Below are positions 31,840 through 41,106 of a DNA stretch of 64,000 bases, piece after piece (the stretch's first letter is position 1; each line of letters starts with the position of its first letter). The notes beneath the pieces were generated by a model, which had not been told where the DNA came from, did not search any database, and worked only from the letters and a program-made list of their open reading frames with translations. The stretch is taken from the NCBI RefSeq assembly GCF_012927275.1, contig NZ_JABBGG010000006.1, positions 124,001 through 188,000 on the forward strand, in the 5' to 3' direction. The translations under genes were made by a program, and so were the position numbers. Source of the DNA: Massilia polaris (GTDB lineage: Bacteria > Pseudomonadota > Gammaproteobacteria > Burkholderiales > Burkholderiaceae_D).

Positions 31840-32238
31840 ATGACCGACCAAATCAACGCAGCAGTATTCAACGTAGCCGACTTCGAAGCAATCGACACCG
31901 CATGGCTGGAAGTCGAGAACAAGAAGGGCGACGCGCCATTGCTGTTCAACGGCCAGCCCGTCCGCATCGAAGTGCGCAGCCCCGGCACCAAAGAGGCGAT
32001 GGACGCTCAGCACCGGATCGACACGGCTGCCACCATCAAGACCTATGCGGCGATGCGCGGCAAGCACGCGAAGGAAACGGTCGAGGGCAACATCGCCCAG
32101 CGAGCCGAGAAGTTGTCGGCTGTTACCACGCAAATCGAGAACTTCCCAATCTCGGCTAAAGACCTGTACTCGAATCCGAAGCTCGGCTACATCACTGAGC
32201 AAGTCGTCAAGTTCCACATCGGCTGGGAAAATTTCTAA
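31840..32238 (+). CDS. tail assembly chaperone, G-type
   Basis: 132 aa. Acidic helical protein (FEAIDTAWLEVENKKGD, PLLFNGQPVRIEVRSPG, then RAEKLSAVTTQIENFPIS) in the place of lambda gpG, just before the tape measure. The stop TAA at 32236-32238 follows directly after a slippery heptamer, so a fraction of ribosomes should shift -1 and make a GT fusion of about 281 aa. Confidence 0.8.
   Translation: MTDQINAAVFNVADFEAIDTAWLEVENKKGDAPLLFNGQPVRIEVRSPGTKEAMDAQHRIDTAATIKTYAAMRGKHAKETVEGNIAQRAEKLSAVTTQIENFPISAKDLYSNPKLGYITEQVVKFHIGWENF
32229..32235 (+). promoter_or_regulatory. -1 programmed frameshift site (AAATTTC)
   Basis: In the G reading frame the bases are A-AAT-TTC immediately before TAA 32236. 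This is a canonical X-XXY-YYZ heptamer. After the slip the -1 frame is open from CTA 32235 to TAG 32684, matching the conserved G/GT design of siphovirus tail chaperones. Confidence 0.8.
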
Positions 32239-32684
32239 AAGTCGCTGGCGATGAATTAAGCATCTATGTCCGGCACGGCGCATGGCTCGGTACCGCGCCG
32301 GACAAGCATGAATCCGACAAGTCAAAAGGCCCGTCCATAACGCGGCTTCAGAGGATGAAGGATTCCGCCCGCGACGACGAATTTGAGCCGGACATGCCGC
32401 CGCCTGGCGATGCCGAGTACCTGCTTAAACACTTCTGGCAAGTAGGTCCGACGTTGGGCGACGAATCAATCAACAACACAGAGTTGCGGAACTACCAGGA
32501 AAACGAGGGTATCACCTTGTCGCCATGGGAGTGCAAGACCCTCCGGCGACTGTCCATTGAATACCTGAACGAGTCGCACAAGGCCACTAAGCGCGATTGC
32601 CCGCCGCCGTTTGCCGACTCGACCGATGCCGCAAGGCTCAAGCAGGCGGAGATTCTGCGGAATCTCGACACGTTCCTAGGTTAG
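32235..32684 (+). CDS. T extension of tail chaperone (GT fusion by -1 frameshift)
   Basis: 149-residue extension starting LKVAGDELSIYVRHGAWLG in the -1 frame; ATG 32355 inside it gives only 109 aa and has no strong ribosome binding site. Its content (DAEYLLKHFWQVGPT, SPWECKTLRRLSIEYLN) is consistent with a T domain that binds the tail tube protein, while G coats the tape measure. The fusion is inferred from the heptamer and the gap-free open frame. Confidence 0.7.
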   Translation, partial: LKVAGDELSIYVRHGAWLGTAPDKHESDKSKGPSITRLQRMKDSARDDEFEPDMPPPGDAEYLLKHFWQVGPTLGDESINNTELRNYQENEGITLSPWECKTLRRLSIEYLNESHKATKRDCPPPFADSTDAARLKQAEILRNLDTFLG

Positions 32685-32690
32685 ACCGAA

Positions 32691-32716
32691 GCGCCCGGCA
32701 ATTTGCTGGGCGTTTT
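32691..32716 (+). terminator. stem-loop between chaperone and tape measure genes
   Basis: GCGCCCGGCA and TGCTGGGCG around ATT form an imperfect stem (32691-32712) followed by TTTTC. Probably a weak intrinsic terminator that lowers expression of the tape measure gene. Confidence 0.5.
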
Positions 32717-32737
32717 CATTTTCAAATAAGGCATCCC

Positions 32738-35700
32738 ATGATCGCTGGTTCCATTGAGCTGCAACTTTTCGCCTCCGTTGCGCGCCTCCAAAAGGACATG
32801 GACCAAGCGCGCCAGACGGTATCGCAAGCGACCGAGAGCATGGCGCGGGCCGCGAACATCGCAAAGACTGCACTCGGCGCTATAGCTGGCGCGCTGTCTG
32901 TTGGCGCGTTCGCTGGCATGGTCAGGGGTGTCATTGACGCCGCAGACAATTTAAACGACCTGAGCAAGAGCACAAAGATCGCGGTAGCTGATCTGGCTGG
33001 CCTCAAGCTGGCGGCGATGCAGTCGGGCGGTGATTTGGCCGGCGCTGCCGACTCGATTAACAAGCTCGCAATGAACATGGGGAAGAACGCCGAGAAATAT
33101 GCGCGTCTTGGCGTGACTGCAAAAGAGCCGCTTGAGGCATTCAAGCAGCTGGCGGATGTGTTCTCTGCCATTGATGATCCGCAGACTCGCGCGGCATTAG
33201 GAGCGGCGACGCTTGGGAAGTCATGGGCGTCGGCTGCGCCACTCTTATCCGAAGGTGGGGCGAAAATCGGGGAGATGATCGCCAAGGGCAAGGCGATGTC
33301 GGGCGCGACCCAGGAAATGGCCGATAAGGCCGACGAGTTCAACGACAGCCTTGCAGATCTGAATATCACCGTCGGTGGGTTTAAGACGAAGCTGGTTAGC
33401 GACATGCTTCCTGGGTTGAATCAAGTATCGAGCGCCATGAAGACCGCCTACGAGGAATCTGGCCTGCTGCAATCGATTTGGGTAGGCCTGGGCGCACTTG
33501 GCGCGCTCACCTTTACGAATGAATTTGCCAGTGACACCAAGAAAATCCGCGACCTGCGAGCGGAACTTGAGGTGCTTGAGAATTACCAGTTAAACGCGAA
33601 AGAGTCAGTCCCGATCCTCGGCTATCTGCTTTGGGGTAGTGAGGGGGCCTGGGATAGTGAGATTGCGGATAAAAAGCGCGATATCGAAACACTCCTTGCT
33701 GGAATCAAAGCTCAGGGAGAGGCGCGTGCTGTGGCTGCCAAGGCTGAATCCGAGAAGCGCGCTGATGATGCTAAGGCTGCAGACGCGCGGCGAAAAGCTG
33801 AAGCGTTCTTGAACGACCAAGAAAGCGAGCGGAAGGCCGCAGCGAAAAAAGCTGCCGCAGAATATGCCGCGTCCGTCAAGGCGGCCGAGAGCTTCATCCA
33901 AGCGATGAAGATCGAGGGATCGCAGCTAGGCCTGAACGCCGGACAGATGCGAATGATGAACGCCGCGCGTGAGGCCGCCAAGGCGCCAACCCTTTCTCTT
34001 CGCATGCAAATCATGAGTGAGGCGCTGGCGCTCGATATCGCCACCGAGGCGTGGGAAGCAAAGGCGCAGGCCGAGAAGCTGGCGGCCGAGGCTGCGGACT
34101 CATCCAATGGCGGCGTCAACGAGATCACAGCGCAGACTGCCGCGCTGATCCTCAAGGTCAAGACATACGGCATGCTGCCAGAGGCGATCACGGCGGTCCA
34201 GATCGCGGAATTGGAAGCTGCCAAGCAGTCTCTCGTCCTGACTGATGCTGGTATTGCCGATATCCAGCGACGGATCGACGCGCTAAAGGGCCTCGCCGCC
34301 GCGCAAGCGGCTGATACCGCGCAAGATATGGGGCTTGATGTCACTCAAGCCAAAGAACTGCTCGACATTCTGGTAGCGGTCGACAACGCCACGAAATCCG
34401 CTGCCGATGGAATGGCCGAATCCTTCGGGCGCGTCGGCTCCGCAATCGGCGGACTGACGACCGCGCTATCCGGTTACGCCGTGCAGCAGCAGGCCATCAC
34501 GGCCCAACTGGCGGCAGACAAAGCTAACCCGAAGAATGCCGGCAATGTCGACAAGATCGCCAAGCTTGAGATTGCAGCCGCGCACGCGAGCGCCCAAGCA
34601 AAGGTACGCTCGTACGGCGACATGGCCAGCGCCGCCAAGGGATTCTTCAAAGAGAACACGACTGGCTACAAAGTCATGGAAGGCGCCGAGAAAGCATTCC
34701 GTGCTGCCGAGATGGCGATGGCTATCGAGACGATGCTGACGAAAAGCGGCCTCACGACGGCATTCACCAGCCTGTTTGTTGCGAGCAAGGCGACCGAGGT
34801 TACCGCTGAAACGACGAAGACTGGCGTATCGAGCGGCTTGGCCGCGACCGAAGCGAGCGCCTGGGGCATTACGGCTGTCGTCAAGGCGCTAGCGTCGCTG
34901 CCGTTCCCAGCCAACCTTGCCGCCGGCGCTGCAACGCTGGCCGCAGTCGTCGCAATCGGCGCCAAGCTGATCGGAGGCATCGGCGGGAGCGGCTCGGGTG
35001 GCGGCATGTCCGCTGCTGACGCGCAGAAGAAGCAAGGCACTGGCGGCGTGTTTGGCGACAAGGACGCCAAGACTGATTCGATCATGAAGTCGCTGGAGAT
35101 GCTTGAATCGCACTCCGACGACCTGCTCCCGATCAATCGCGGCATGCTGTCTGCCCTCCGCAATATCGAAGCGTCAATGAAGGGCTTGACCAATCTCTTG
35201 ATCCGCACGCCTGGTGTTGTCGACGGCACGAACATGGGCATCGCCGAAGGCTCAACCGCTAACCCTGGCATTCGCGGGTTCCTGGGAAAGTTGAACGACA
35301 TCGAGCCTATCTCGCGCTTCCTGAACAATCTGTGGGGGAAGACTAAGACCAGCATTATCGACTCCGGCGTACAGTACGGCGGCAACATTCGTGACCTGCA
35401 AAAAGGTGATGGCTACAGCCAGTACGCGAGCGTGGATACCACGAAGTCGAGTTGGTTCGGACTGAGTAAGAAAACCAGCAACTCGGTCGAGACTCAGGGC
35501 CTGAGCGACGAGTTGTCCGCGCAGTTCGGCTTGATCTTCACGAACCTGGAAGGCGCCTTGACCAGCGCTGCAGTTGGCATGGGAATGGGCGCGGCCCAAG
35601 TTGCGAGTGTGCTGGACAAGCTTGTGATCGACACCACCCGCATTTCGCTCAAGGGCTTGACCGGGCAGGATCTGACCGACGCACTCAACGGGGTTATCTC

Positions 35701-37558
35701 CAAGACCATGGATGATATGGCGGCGGCCGTATTCCCGGAGATGGACAAGTTCCGCCAGGTGGGCGAGGGCTACGCTGAGACCGTGATCCGGATTGCGTCC
35801 AACTATGCCACGCTCGACGCCGCGCTGAATTCTATCGGCATGACGTTCGGACAGGTCGGCGTCGGCAGCCTGGCCGCGCGCGAGCATCTGATCATGCTGT
35901 CCGGTGGAATCGACAAACTGGCAGAGCAGACTTCCAGCTTTGCCGAAAACTTCCTGACCGAAGCCGAGCGCTTGGCGCCAGTGCAAAAACACGTCACGGA
36001 ACAACTCGCCGCGATGGGCCTTGCAAACATCAAGACGCGCGATGATTTCAAGGCTGCGGTGCTCGGCTTGCAAGAAGGCGGAATGTTGGCGACTAAGGCA
36101 GGCGCAGAGACCTTCGCCGGACTGATGGCTTTGGAGTCGGCGTTCGCAGCGGTGACGACTGCCATCGAGGATGCAAGCAAATCAATCGCGAACATCGCAT
36201 CCGAGCGCAAGTCGCTGCAAGAAGAATACGACAGCCTCACCATGACCTCGACCCAGTTGCTCATCAAGCAGCGTGACGCGCTGGACCAGTCCAACCGCGC
36301 GCTGTTCGATGAGATCCAGGCGATCAAGAACCACACGTCCGCTGTCGAGTACCTGAAAGAGGCTCAAGCCAACCTGCTCAGCGCCGCTGATACCGCATTC
36401 GGCGTGCTGCAAAAGGCCGTCGACCGCGAGAAGTCCGCAAAGGCGGCGGCGCACGCAATCGAGATGAAGGCAATTCAGACACGCATCGACGCGTCAGGCA
36501 AGGCGCTGGCTAGTGCTAAATCCCTGTCCGATGCACTGAGCGGCGCACTGGGCAGCATGAAGCTTCAAGGCACGGATGCCTCCGACCGTGCAAGCGCCCA
36601 AGCGCAGATCAGTACCGCCCTGGCGATCGCTCGTTCTAGCGGCGCCCTGCCATCTGCCGACAGCCTCAAGGGCGCGCTTTCTGTGGTCGGCAAAGACGCT
36701 TCGAGCATGTTCGCCACGATTCAGGACTACCAGCGCGACTTTTACCAGACGCAGAACGACGTGGCTGCGCTCGGCGCGCTGGCGGATGTAGCGCTATCGG
36801 TCGAAGAGAAAACGCTCGCCGCCCTGATCGCGCAGAAAGACGCCTCTCAACTGGTCCACGAAGCCGAGATCACTCGCCTTGACGCCATCGTGACCGGCGC
36901 TCAGGCGCAGCTCGACGTACTCAAGGGGATCAAAGACATCCTCAGTGTGGAGCAGGCCGAGAAGGCATTCAAGGCAGCGGCTGGCATGGCTGCGCCTGCG
37001 CCTAGCCCAGTCTCGCCAGGCATGGCCGCCGTGCAGGCTTATGTCGATCAATACGGCGGGGATGCCTACATCCAGAGCGCTGGCACCACGTTGCTCGATT
37101 CGAAGCAGCACGCTGTTGCCAGCGTCGGCGCCGCGCTAGGCCTCACGGGCGACAAGGCGTGGGAGTTCACGGGCCACACCGAGGCGTACTGGGTCGAGGT
37201 GCAGCGTCAACTTGACGCCGGGATGCACCCGACAACGTCATCTATCAAGGGATTTGCCAATGGCGGCGATCACATGGGCGGGCTGCGATGGGTTGGCGAG
37301 CTTAGCCCAGAGCTTGAGGCGACCGGAGCATCGCGCATTCACAGCACACGGGACTTGATGGATAGCCTGCGCAATCCATCCAACAACAACGAAGTGCTGG
37401 TCGCGGCGGTCGAGCGCCTTACTGCCGAAGTCGAGCAACTTCGCAAGGACAACAGCGAAGAGAACCGCTCCATTGCTGGAAGTACGAAGCGGGTGGCTGA
37501 CGGGCTGGAGGTTGCAACTGACGGCTTCAGCGCGATGCGCACCAAGGAGCAACCATGA
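32738..37558 (+). CDS. tape measure protein
   Basis: 1606 aa from ATG 32738, which starts MIAGSIELQLFASVARLQKD. Long helical stretches with Ala/Lys/Glu repeats dominate; hydrophobic segments occur near residues 45-70 (ALGAIAGALSVGAFAGMV) and 710-760 (ALASLPFPANLAAGAATLAAVVAIG). It sets tail length and is ejected with the DNA. At 0.15 nm per residue the predicted tail is roughly 240 nm, a family rule not measured here. The last 4 bp overlap the next gene. A SLT or peptidase motif is not evident. Confidence 0.93.
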   Translation: MIAGSIELQLFASVARLQKDMDQARQTVSQATESMARAANIAKTALGAIAGALSVGAFAGMVRGVIDAADNLNDLSKSTKIAVADLAGLKLAAMQSGGDLAGAADSINKLAMNMGKNAEKYARLGVTAKEPLEAFKQLADVFSAIDDPQTRAALGAATLGKSWASAAPLLSEGGAKIGEMIAKGKAMSGATQEMADKADEFNDSLADLNITVGGFKTKLVSDMLPGLNQVSSAMKTAYEESGLLQSIWVGLGALGALTFTNEFASDTKKIRDLRAELEVLENYQLNAKESVPILGYLLWGSEGAWDSEIADKKRDIETLLAGIKAQGEARAVAAKAESEKRADDAKAADARRKAEAFLNDQESERKAAAKKAAAEYAASVKAAESFIQAMKIEGSQLGLNAGQMRMMNAAREAAKAPTLSLRMQIMSEALALDIATEAWEAKAQAEKLAAEAADSSNGGVNEITAQTAALILKVKTYGMLPEAITAVQIAELEAAKQSLVLTDAGIADIQRRIDALKGLAAAQAADTAQDMGLDVTQAKELLDILVAVDNATKSAADGMAESFGRVGSAIGGLTTALSGYAVQQQAITAQLAADKANPKNAGNVDKIAKLEIAAAHASAQAKVRSYGDMASAAKGFFKENTTGYKVMEGAEKAFRAAEMAMAIETMLTKSGLTTAFTSLFVASKATEVTAETTKTGVSSGLAATEASAWGITAVVKALASLPFPANLAAGAATLAAVVAIGAKLIGGIGGSGSGGGMSAADAQKKQGTGGVFGDKDAKTDSIMKSLEMLESHSDDLLPINRGMLSALRNIEASMKGLTNLLIRTPGVVDGTNMGIAEGSTANPGIRGFLGKLNDIEPISRFLNNLWGKTKTSIIDSGVQYGGNIRDLQKGDGYSQYASVDTTKSSWFGLSKKTSNSVETQGLSDELSAQFGLIFTNLEGALTSAAVGMGMGAAQVASVLDKLVIDTTRISLKGLTGQDLTDALNGVISKTMDDMAAAVFPEMDKFRQVGEGYAETVIRIASNYATLDAALNSIGMTFGQVGVGSLAAREHLIMLSGGIDKLAEQTSSFAENFLTEAERLAPVQKHVTEQLAAMGLANIKTRDDFKAAVLGLQEGGMLATKAGAETFAGLMALESAFAAVTTAIEDASKSIANIASERKSLQEEYDSLTMTSTQLLIKQRDALDQSNRALFDEIQAIKNHTSAVEYLKEAQANLLSAADTAFGVLQKAVDREKSAKAAAHAIEMKAIQTRIDASGKALASAKSLSDALSGALGSMKLQGTDASDRASAQAQISTALAIARSSGALPSADSLKGALSVVGKDASSMFATIQDYQRDFYQTQNDVAALGALADVALSVEEKTLAALIAQKDASQLVHEAEITRLDAIVTGAQAQLDVLKGIKDILSVEQAEKAFKAAAGMAAPAPSPVSPGMAAVQAYVDQYGGDAYIQSAGTTLLDSKQHAVASVGAALGLTGDKAWEFTGHTEAYWVEVQRQLDAGMHPTTSSIKGFANGGDHMGGLRWVGELSPELEATGASRIHSTRDLMDSLRNPSNNNEVLVAAVERLTAEVEQLRKDNSEENRSIAGSTKRVADGLEVATDGFSAMRTKEQP

Positions 37559-38598
37559 GCGCCGCCGATTTCCGCTTGATCAGGCCAGTTGCGATCACCG
37601 ACACCACGCTGACAAGTTGCACGGTTCCGGAGGCGATTGTCGCCATTTACGTCGCCGGCACAACGTACGCAGCGGGTGACATTCGTGGCGTGGCAACTGG
37701 CACTTCGCAGATCGTCTACCAGTCGCTGCAAGCTGCGAACTTGGGCCACACGCCCGCCAGCTCGCCCACCTGGTGGAAGGTGCTCGGCACGGTCTACGCG
37801 GCTTATGCGGGCGGCACTACCTACGCGCTCAATGACATCGTGTCTGACCTCGCGGCGCATAAGCTTTACAAATCGCTCGCTGGCGGAAACCTAGGCAACG
37901 CGCTGACTGATGCAACCAAGTGGCTTCCGCTCGGCTCAACGACGCGCTGGAAAATGTTCGACAAGGCGGTGAACAGCCAGACGACGGCGCCCGACACCTT
38001 CAGCACCGTCGTAACGCTCGGCGAGCTGGCGAACACGCTGACCCTGATCAATGTCGAGGCCGCCACGGTGACTGTCGAGCAGTCGGTCAGTGGCTACAGC
38101 CGGACAAAAAGCCTAGTCAAGCATGACGTGCTGAACTGGTACGACTTCTATTACGAAGAGCCGATTCGCTCTGGCGATGTAGTCTTCGATGATATTCCGC
38201 CCTATGCCGCATCCACCTTGACCGTCACCGCCGACAACACCGGTGGGACTGCCGCCATTGGCTGCTGCTTCTTCGGCAAGTCGCGCACGATAGGGCAAAC
38301 GCAGTGGGAGCTAACGGGCGGGATTCTCAGCTACTCCACGACCAGCACCGACACGCTCGGCAACACGACGATGGTCAAGCGCGCGAACGCCAAGCACCTC
38401 AATTTCGACGTGAAGATTCCCGATGGCTTCGAGTCCGAGGCGTTCCGTCTGCTCACGCTCTACACCGATGTCGAAATCGTCGTCATCGGCTCAACCGACT
38501 ACTCCATGACGATCTCCTACGGCTTTCTCGACCAGTGGAGCGTCCCTATTTCCAATAGCGGCAAGACCGCGCCAATCTCATTCCGAGGGCTTATCTGA
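37555..38598 (+). CDS. tail tip / distal tail protein with carbohydrate-binding-like modules
   Basis: 347 aa, ATGA overlap with the tape measure. Two modules of the form VYVAGTTYAAGDIRGVATGTSQIVYQSLQA and YAGGTTYALNDIVSDLAAHKLYKSL resemble type III chitin-binding (CBM5/12-like) modules seen in phage tail proteins. The C-terminal 200 residues look like a distal tail protein beta domain (TLGNTTMVKRANAKHLNFDV). Likely sits at the tail tip and contacts the cell surface. Confidence 0.65.
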   Translation: MSAADFRLIRPVAITDTTLTSCTVPEAIVAIYVAGTTYAAGDIRGVATGTSQIVYQSLQAANLGHTPASSPTWWKVLGTVYAAYAGGTTYALNDIVSDLAAHKLYKSLAGGNLGNALTDATKWLPLGSTTRWKMFDKAVNSQTTAPDTFSTVVTLGELANTLTLINVEAATVTVEQSVSGYSRTKSLVKHDVLNWYDFYYEEPIRSGDVVFDDIPPYAASTLTVTADNTGGTAAIGCCFFGKSRTIGQTQWELTGGILSYSTTSTDTLGNTTMVKRANAKHLNFDVKIPDGFESEAFRLLTLYTDVEIVVIGSTDYSMTISYGFLDQWSVPISNSGKTAPISFRGLI

Positions 38599-39737
38599 TG
38601 ACAATTACCCAAGTGATTACCGCATTGCCCGCCGTGCCAGATCCGGCAACGGATACGCCAGCAACATTCAGTGCGAAGGCGGCGGCTTCAGTGCTTGCAC
38701 AGAAGGCGATGACGCCCGAGTTGAATACTTGGGCGACGCAGGCGAATGCGCTCGCCGTGGAGGTTGGCGCCGACGCTGATGCCGCCGCCGACCAGGCCGC
38801 GCTTGCAGTGTCTTCAGCTGCTGCTGCAGTATCCGCATCAACGGCGGCGCTGTGGGTCACGGGAACGACATACGCGCTTGGTGTAACTGTTATCGCGCCG
38901 TCGAACATGCAAGGGTACCGAAAAAAAACGGCGTCAAGTGTCAGCTCTATCGACCCGGCGAGCGATGCTACCAACTGGACGATTGTCGGCATGTATGGTG
39001 TAAAGGGCGCGAACATTGCGTCAGCGGCGACAGTCAACCTGTCTACCGCGACCGGCGACTATATCCACATCACCGGCACGACGACGATCACGACAATCAC
39101 GATTCCTATTGGCGCTGAGCGCACCGTGATTTTCGATGGCGCTTTGACGCTCACGCACGGCGCTGCATTGCTGCTCCCTGGGGCCGCAAACATCGTGACG
39201 GCTGCCAATGACCGCATGATCGTGCGTGGCGATACGACTGGCGCGATAGTCACCAGTTACACAAAATCCACTGGCGCGGCAACTGCAGGAACACCTTATC
39301 TGCACGTTCGCGAGGAGCAGGCAAGCGGAACGAACGGCGGAACCTCGGTTGCTGCCGACATCACGCAAACACGGGTCTTGAACACCGTAAAGACAAACAC
39401 GATTGGCGCGTCATTGGCCTCGAACACCATAACCTTATTGGCAGGGACTTATCAATGTCGAATCCGAGTTCCTTCCTACAGCACCAACACAACCAAAGCA
39501 TTTCTCTATAACTCATCAGACGCGTCATACATATTCGTCGGTTCGAACAGCTATCCAGCAGCATCTGGGGCTTGTTGTGATTCCTTCATCGTCGGTCAAT
39601 TCACGCTGGCTACAACCAAGAACTTGACGGTCCGCCACTGGACAGGGGCGGCCTTCACCAATGGCCTTGGCGTTGCAACGTCCATATCTGGGCAGATAGA
39701 GGTTTACACCGAAGCAGAATTTTGGAAGGTCGCATAA
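38598..39737 (+). CDS. tail fibre protein
   Basis: 379 aa; overlaps its neighbours by 1 bp. The N-terminal helix is Ala-rich (KAAASVLAQKAMTPELNTWA, ADAAADQAALAVSSAAAAVSAS), a typical attachment and trimer coil. A CBM5/12-like segment follows (WVTGTTYALGVTVIAPSN), then a beta-rich shaft (TTTITTITIPIGAERTVIF) and a receptor-binding-like end. Probable host-range determinant. Confidence 0.7.
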   Translation: MTITQVITALPAVPDPATDTPATFSAKAAASVLAQKAMTPELNTWATQANALAVEVGADADAAADQAALAVSSAAAAVSASTAALWVTGTTYALGVTVIAPSNMQGYRKKTASSVSSIDPASDATNWTIVGMYGVKGANIASAATVNLSTATGDYIHITGTTTITTITIPIGAERTVIFDGALTLTHGAALLLPGAANIVTAANDRMIVRGDTTGAIVTSYTKSTGAATAGTPYLHVREEQASGTNGGTSVAADITQTRVLNTVKTNTIGASLASNTITLLAGTYQCRIRVPSYSTNTTKAFLYNSSDASYIFVGSNSYPAASGACCDSFIVGQFTLATTKNLTVRHWTGAAFTNGLGVATSISGQIEVYTEAEFWKVA

Positions 39738-40165
39738 TGGAATACGTCACTTACAACGAGGCCGGCGCACTGACCGGCGGTTTCAGCCAAGAGCTCCACG
39801 CGAGCCATGAGGCGGCGCACATCGAGGTCACCGCCGAGCAGCGGCATAACTGGACGGCGTATCAGGCCAATGCGGCGCGTGATGGCGTCGAGCTGGCACC
39901 AGTTGTCACGCCGCCGCCTGTGGTGCCGCAGCAGGTCGCCATGTGGCAGGCCCGCGAAATCCTGATCGATGATGGGCTGCTGGATGACGTTTATGCCTAC
40001 TTTGAAACGATCACTGACCCGGTGGCAAAGCGCAAGGCGATATCGAAGTTTGACACGTCAAACACGGTGCAGCGCAATGACCCTCTTGTGCTGTACGTGA
40101 TCCCGCTGATGGGGAAATCCGAAGCCGAAATTGACCAGATGTTTGTTCGGGCAGCGGAGCTATGA
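39737..40165 (+). CDS. phage protein after tail fibre, possible fibre accessory
   Basis: 142 aa from ATG 39737; 1-bp overlap with the fibre stop. N-terminal part is variable; the C-terminal part (LIDDGLLDDVYAYFETITDP, RNDPLVLYVIPLMG) matches small proteins often encoded just after phage tail fibres. Could be a fibre-assembly or tail protein. Function is not established. Confidence 0.55.
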   Translation: MEYVTYNEAGALTGGFSQELHASHEAAHIEVTAEQRHNWTAYQANAARDGVELAPVVTPPPVVPQQVAMWQAREILIDDGLLDDVYAYFETITDPVAKRKAISKFDTSNTVQRNDPLVLYVIPLMGKSEAEIDQMFVRAAEL

Positions 40166-40614
40166 CCTTCCGCGCCGCCTTCTACCGTGGCACGCGCCCC
40201 GGCGTCGCCGGTATCTATAACCGTCTGGTGCGCTGGTGGACTCGCTCGGAGTATTCGCACGTTGAGCTTGTTTTCTCGACTGGCCATTCGGCATCGGCGT
40301 CGTTTGAAGATAAGGGCGTGCGCTTCAAGGTGATCGACTTCGACCCGGCGCATTGGGACTTTATCGACCTGCCGAGACACCTTGAGGCGCGTGCATTCCT
40401 CTGGTTCGAAAAGCATCGCGGCCTAAAGTACGACTCGCTCGGCAACCTCCACTTCATTGTGAGCCCGGTCGGACACGACAAGCGCCGATGGTTCTGCTCG
40501 GAGGCTGTCGCCGCCGCGCTGGGCATTCCGGACCCTTGGCGATATACCCCGGCCACACTGGCGTCAACCCTCCGTGCACTCACCAAACCCGCTTCGGCGG
40601 GTTTTTCTTTGTAA
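40162..40614 (+). CDS. NlpC/P60-type (YiiX/YebB-like) cysteine peptidase
   Basis: 150 aa; ATGA overlap. RAAFYRGTRPGVAGIYNRLVRWWT then SEYSHVELVF (His) and RRWFCSEAVAAAL (Cys) give the permuted papain-like pattern with His before Cys. Family members cut peptidoglycan stem peptides or lipoprotein-type substrates. Its place after tail genes suggests a virion-associated or lysis-related peptidase. The last codons (KPASAGFSL) are also an intrinsic terminator. Confidence 0.75.
   Translation: MTFRAAFYRGTRPGVAGIYNRLVRWWTRSEYSHVELVFSTGHSASASFEDKGVRFKVIDFDPAHWDFIDLPRHLEARAFLWFEKHRGLKYDSLGNLHFIVSPVGHDKRRWFCSEAVAAALGIPDPWRYTPATLASTLRALTKPASAGFSL
40588..40610 (+). terminator. intrinsic terminator inside the 3' end of the peptidase gene
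   Basis: CCCGC-TTCG-GCGGG (40588-40601) then TTTTTCTTT. The stop TAA at 40612-40614 lies after it, so the hairpin codes for the last residues. It separates tail from lysis genes. Confidence 0.8.
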
Positions 40615-40621
40615 GGCTCCA

Positions 40622-40879
40622 ATGACAGACCCAACGCAGCGCGAGCTAACCGAGGCGCGGATCAATATCGCCCGCCTTCAAGAGCAAGTCACCCATCTGA
40701 CGCAAGGCATGGACGACCTGCAGAAGAGTAATGCGCAACTGACGGCGAAGCTTGACCAGGTGCTGCTTGCGCTCTCTGAGGCTCGCGGCGGGTGGAAAAC
40801 ATTGATGCTTGTCGGCGGGGCGGCGACTACATTCGGCGGCTTCGTCACGTGGGCAGTTGGACATTTCTCGAAAGGATAA
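40622..40879 (+). CDS. XhlA-like membrane protein, lysis region
   Basis: 85 aa. Residues 1-55 form a charged coiled coil (EARINIARLQEQVTHLTQGM), residues about 58-80 one transmembrane segment (TLMLVGGAATTFGGFVTWAVG). This is the arrangement of hemolysin XhlA/DUF7201-type proteins that lie with holins. Probably assists the holin. It starts 7 bp after the peptidase stop and is 2 bp from the next gene. Confidence 0.65.
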   Translation: MTDPTQRELTEARINIARLQEQVTHLTQGMDDLQKSNAQLTAKLDQVLLALSEARGGWKTLMLVGGAATTFGGFVTWAVGHFSKG

Positions 40880-40881
40880 CC

Positions 40882-41106
40882 ATGCAACTCGTAGAAGACT
40901 GGCAAGCGGTACTCAAGAAGGCGTGGAGCGTCAAATTCAATATCGCCGCAACCCTGTTCGGCGCGGCTGAAGTCGTTGTCGCGCTTGTGCAGCCAGCGGG
41001 CATCCCGAACGGCGTGTTCGCGGGCTTGGCTGGCCTGACCACGACCGCTGCTGTCGTCGCGCGCGTGCTGGCGCAGAAGGAGTTGAGTGATGGCGCTGAC
41101 AAGTAA
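40882..41106 (+). CDS. holin candidate (74 aa)
   Basis: AAAGGA precedes ATG 40882. Two hydrophobic segments (FNIAATLFGAAEVVVALVQ and NGVFAGLAGLTTTAAVVARV) and a charged end fit a class II holin, and small DUF7940-type holins have this form. It lies directly before the lysozyme, which it overlaps by 17 bp. The assignment is by topology and context. Confidence 0.65.
   Translation: MQLVEDWQAVLKKAWSVKFNIAATLFGAAEVVVALVQPAGIPNGVFAGLAGLTTTAAVVARVLAQKELSDGADK

Noticed and set aside
38598-40165. Diversity-generating retroelement at the tail fibre
   Set aside because: No reverse transcriptase gene and no template/variable repeat pair were seen near the fibre gene.
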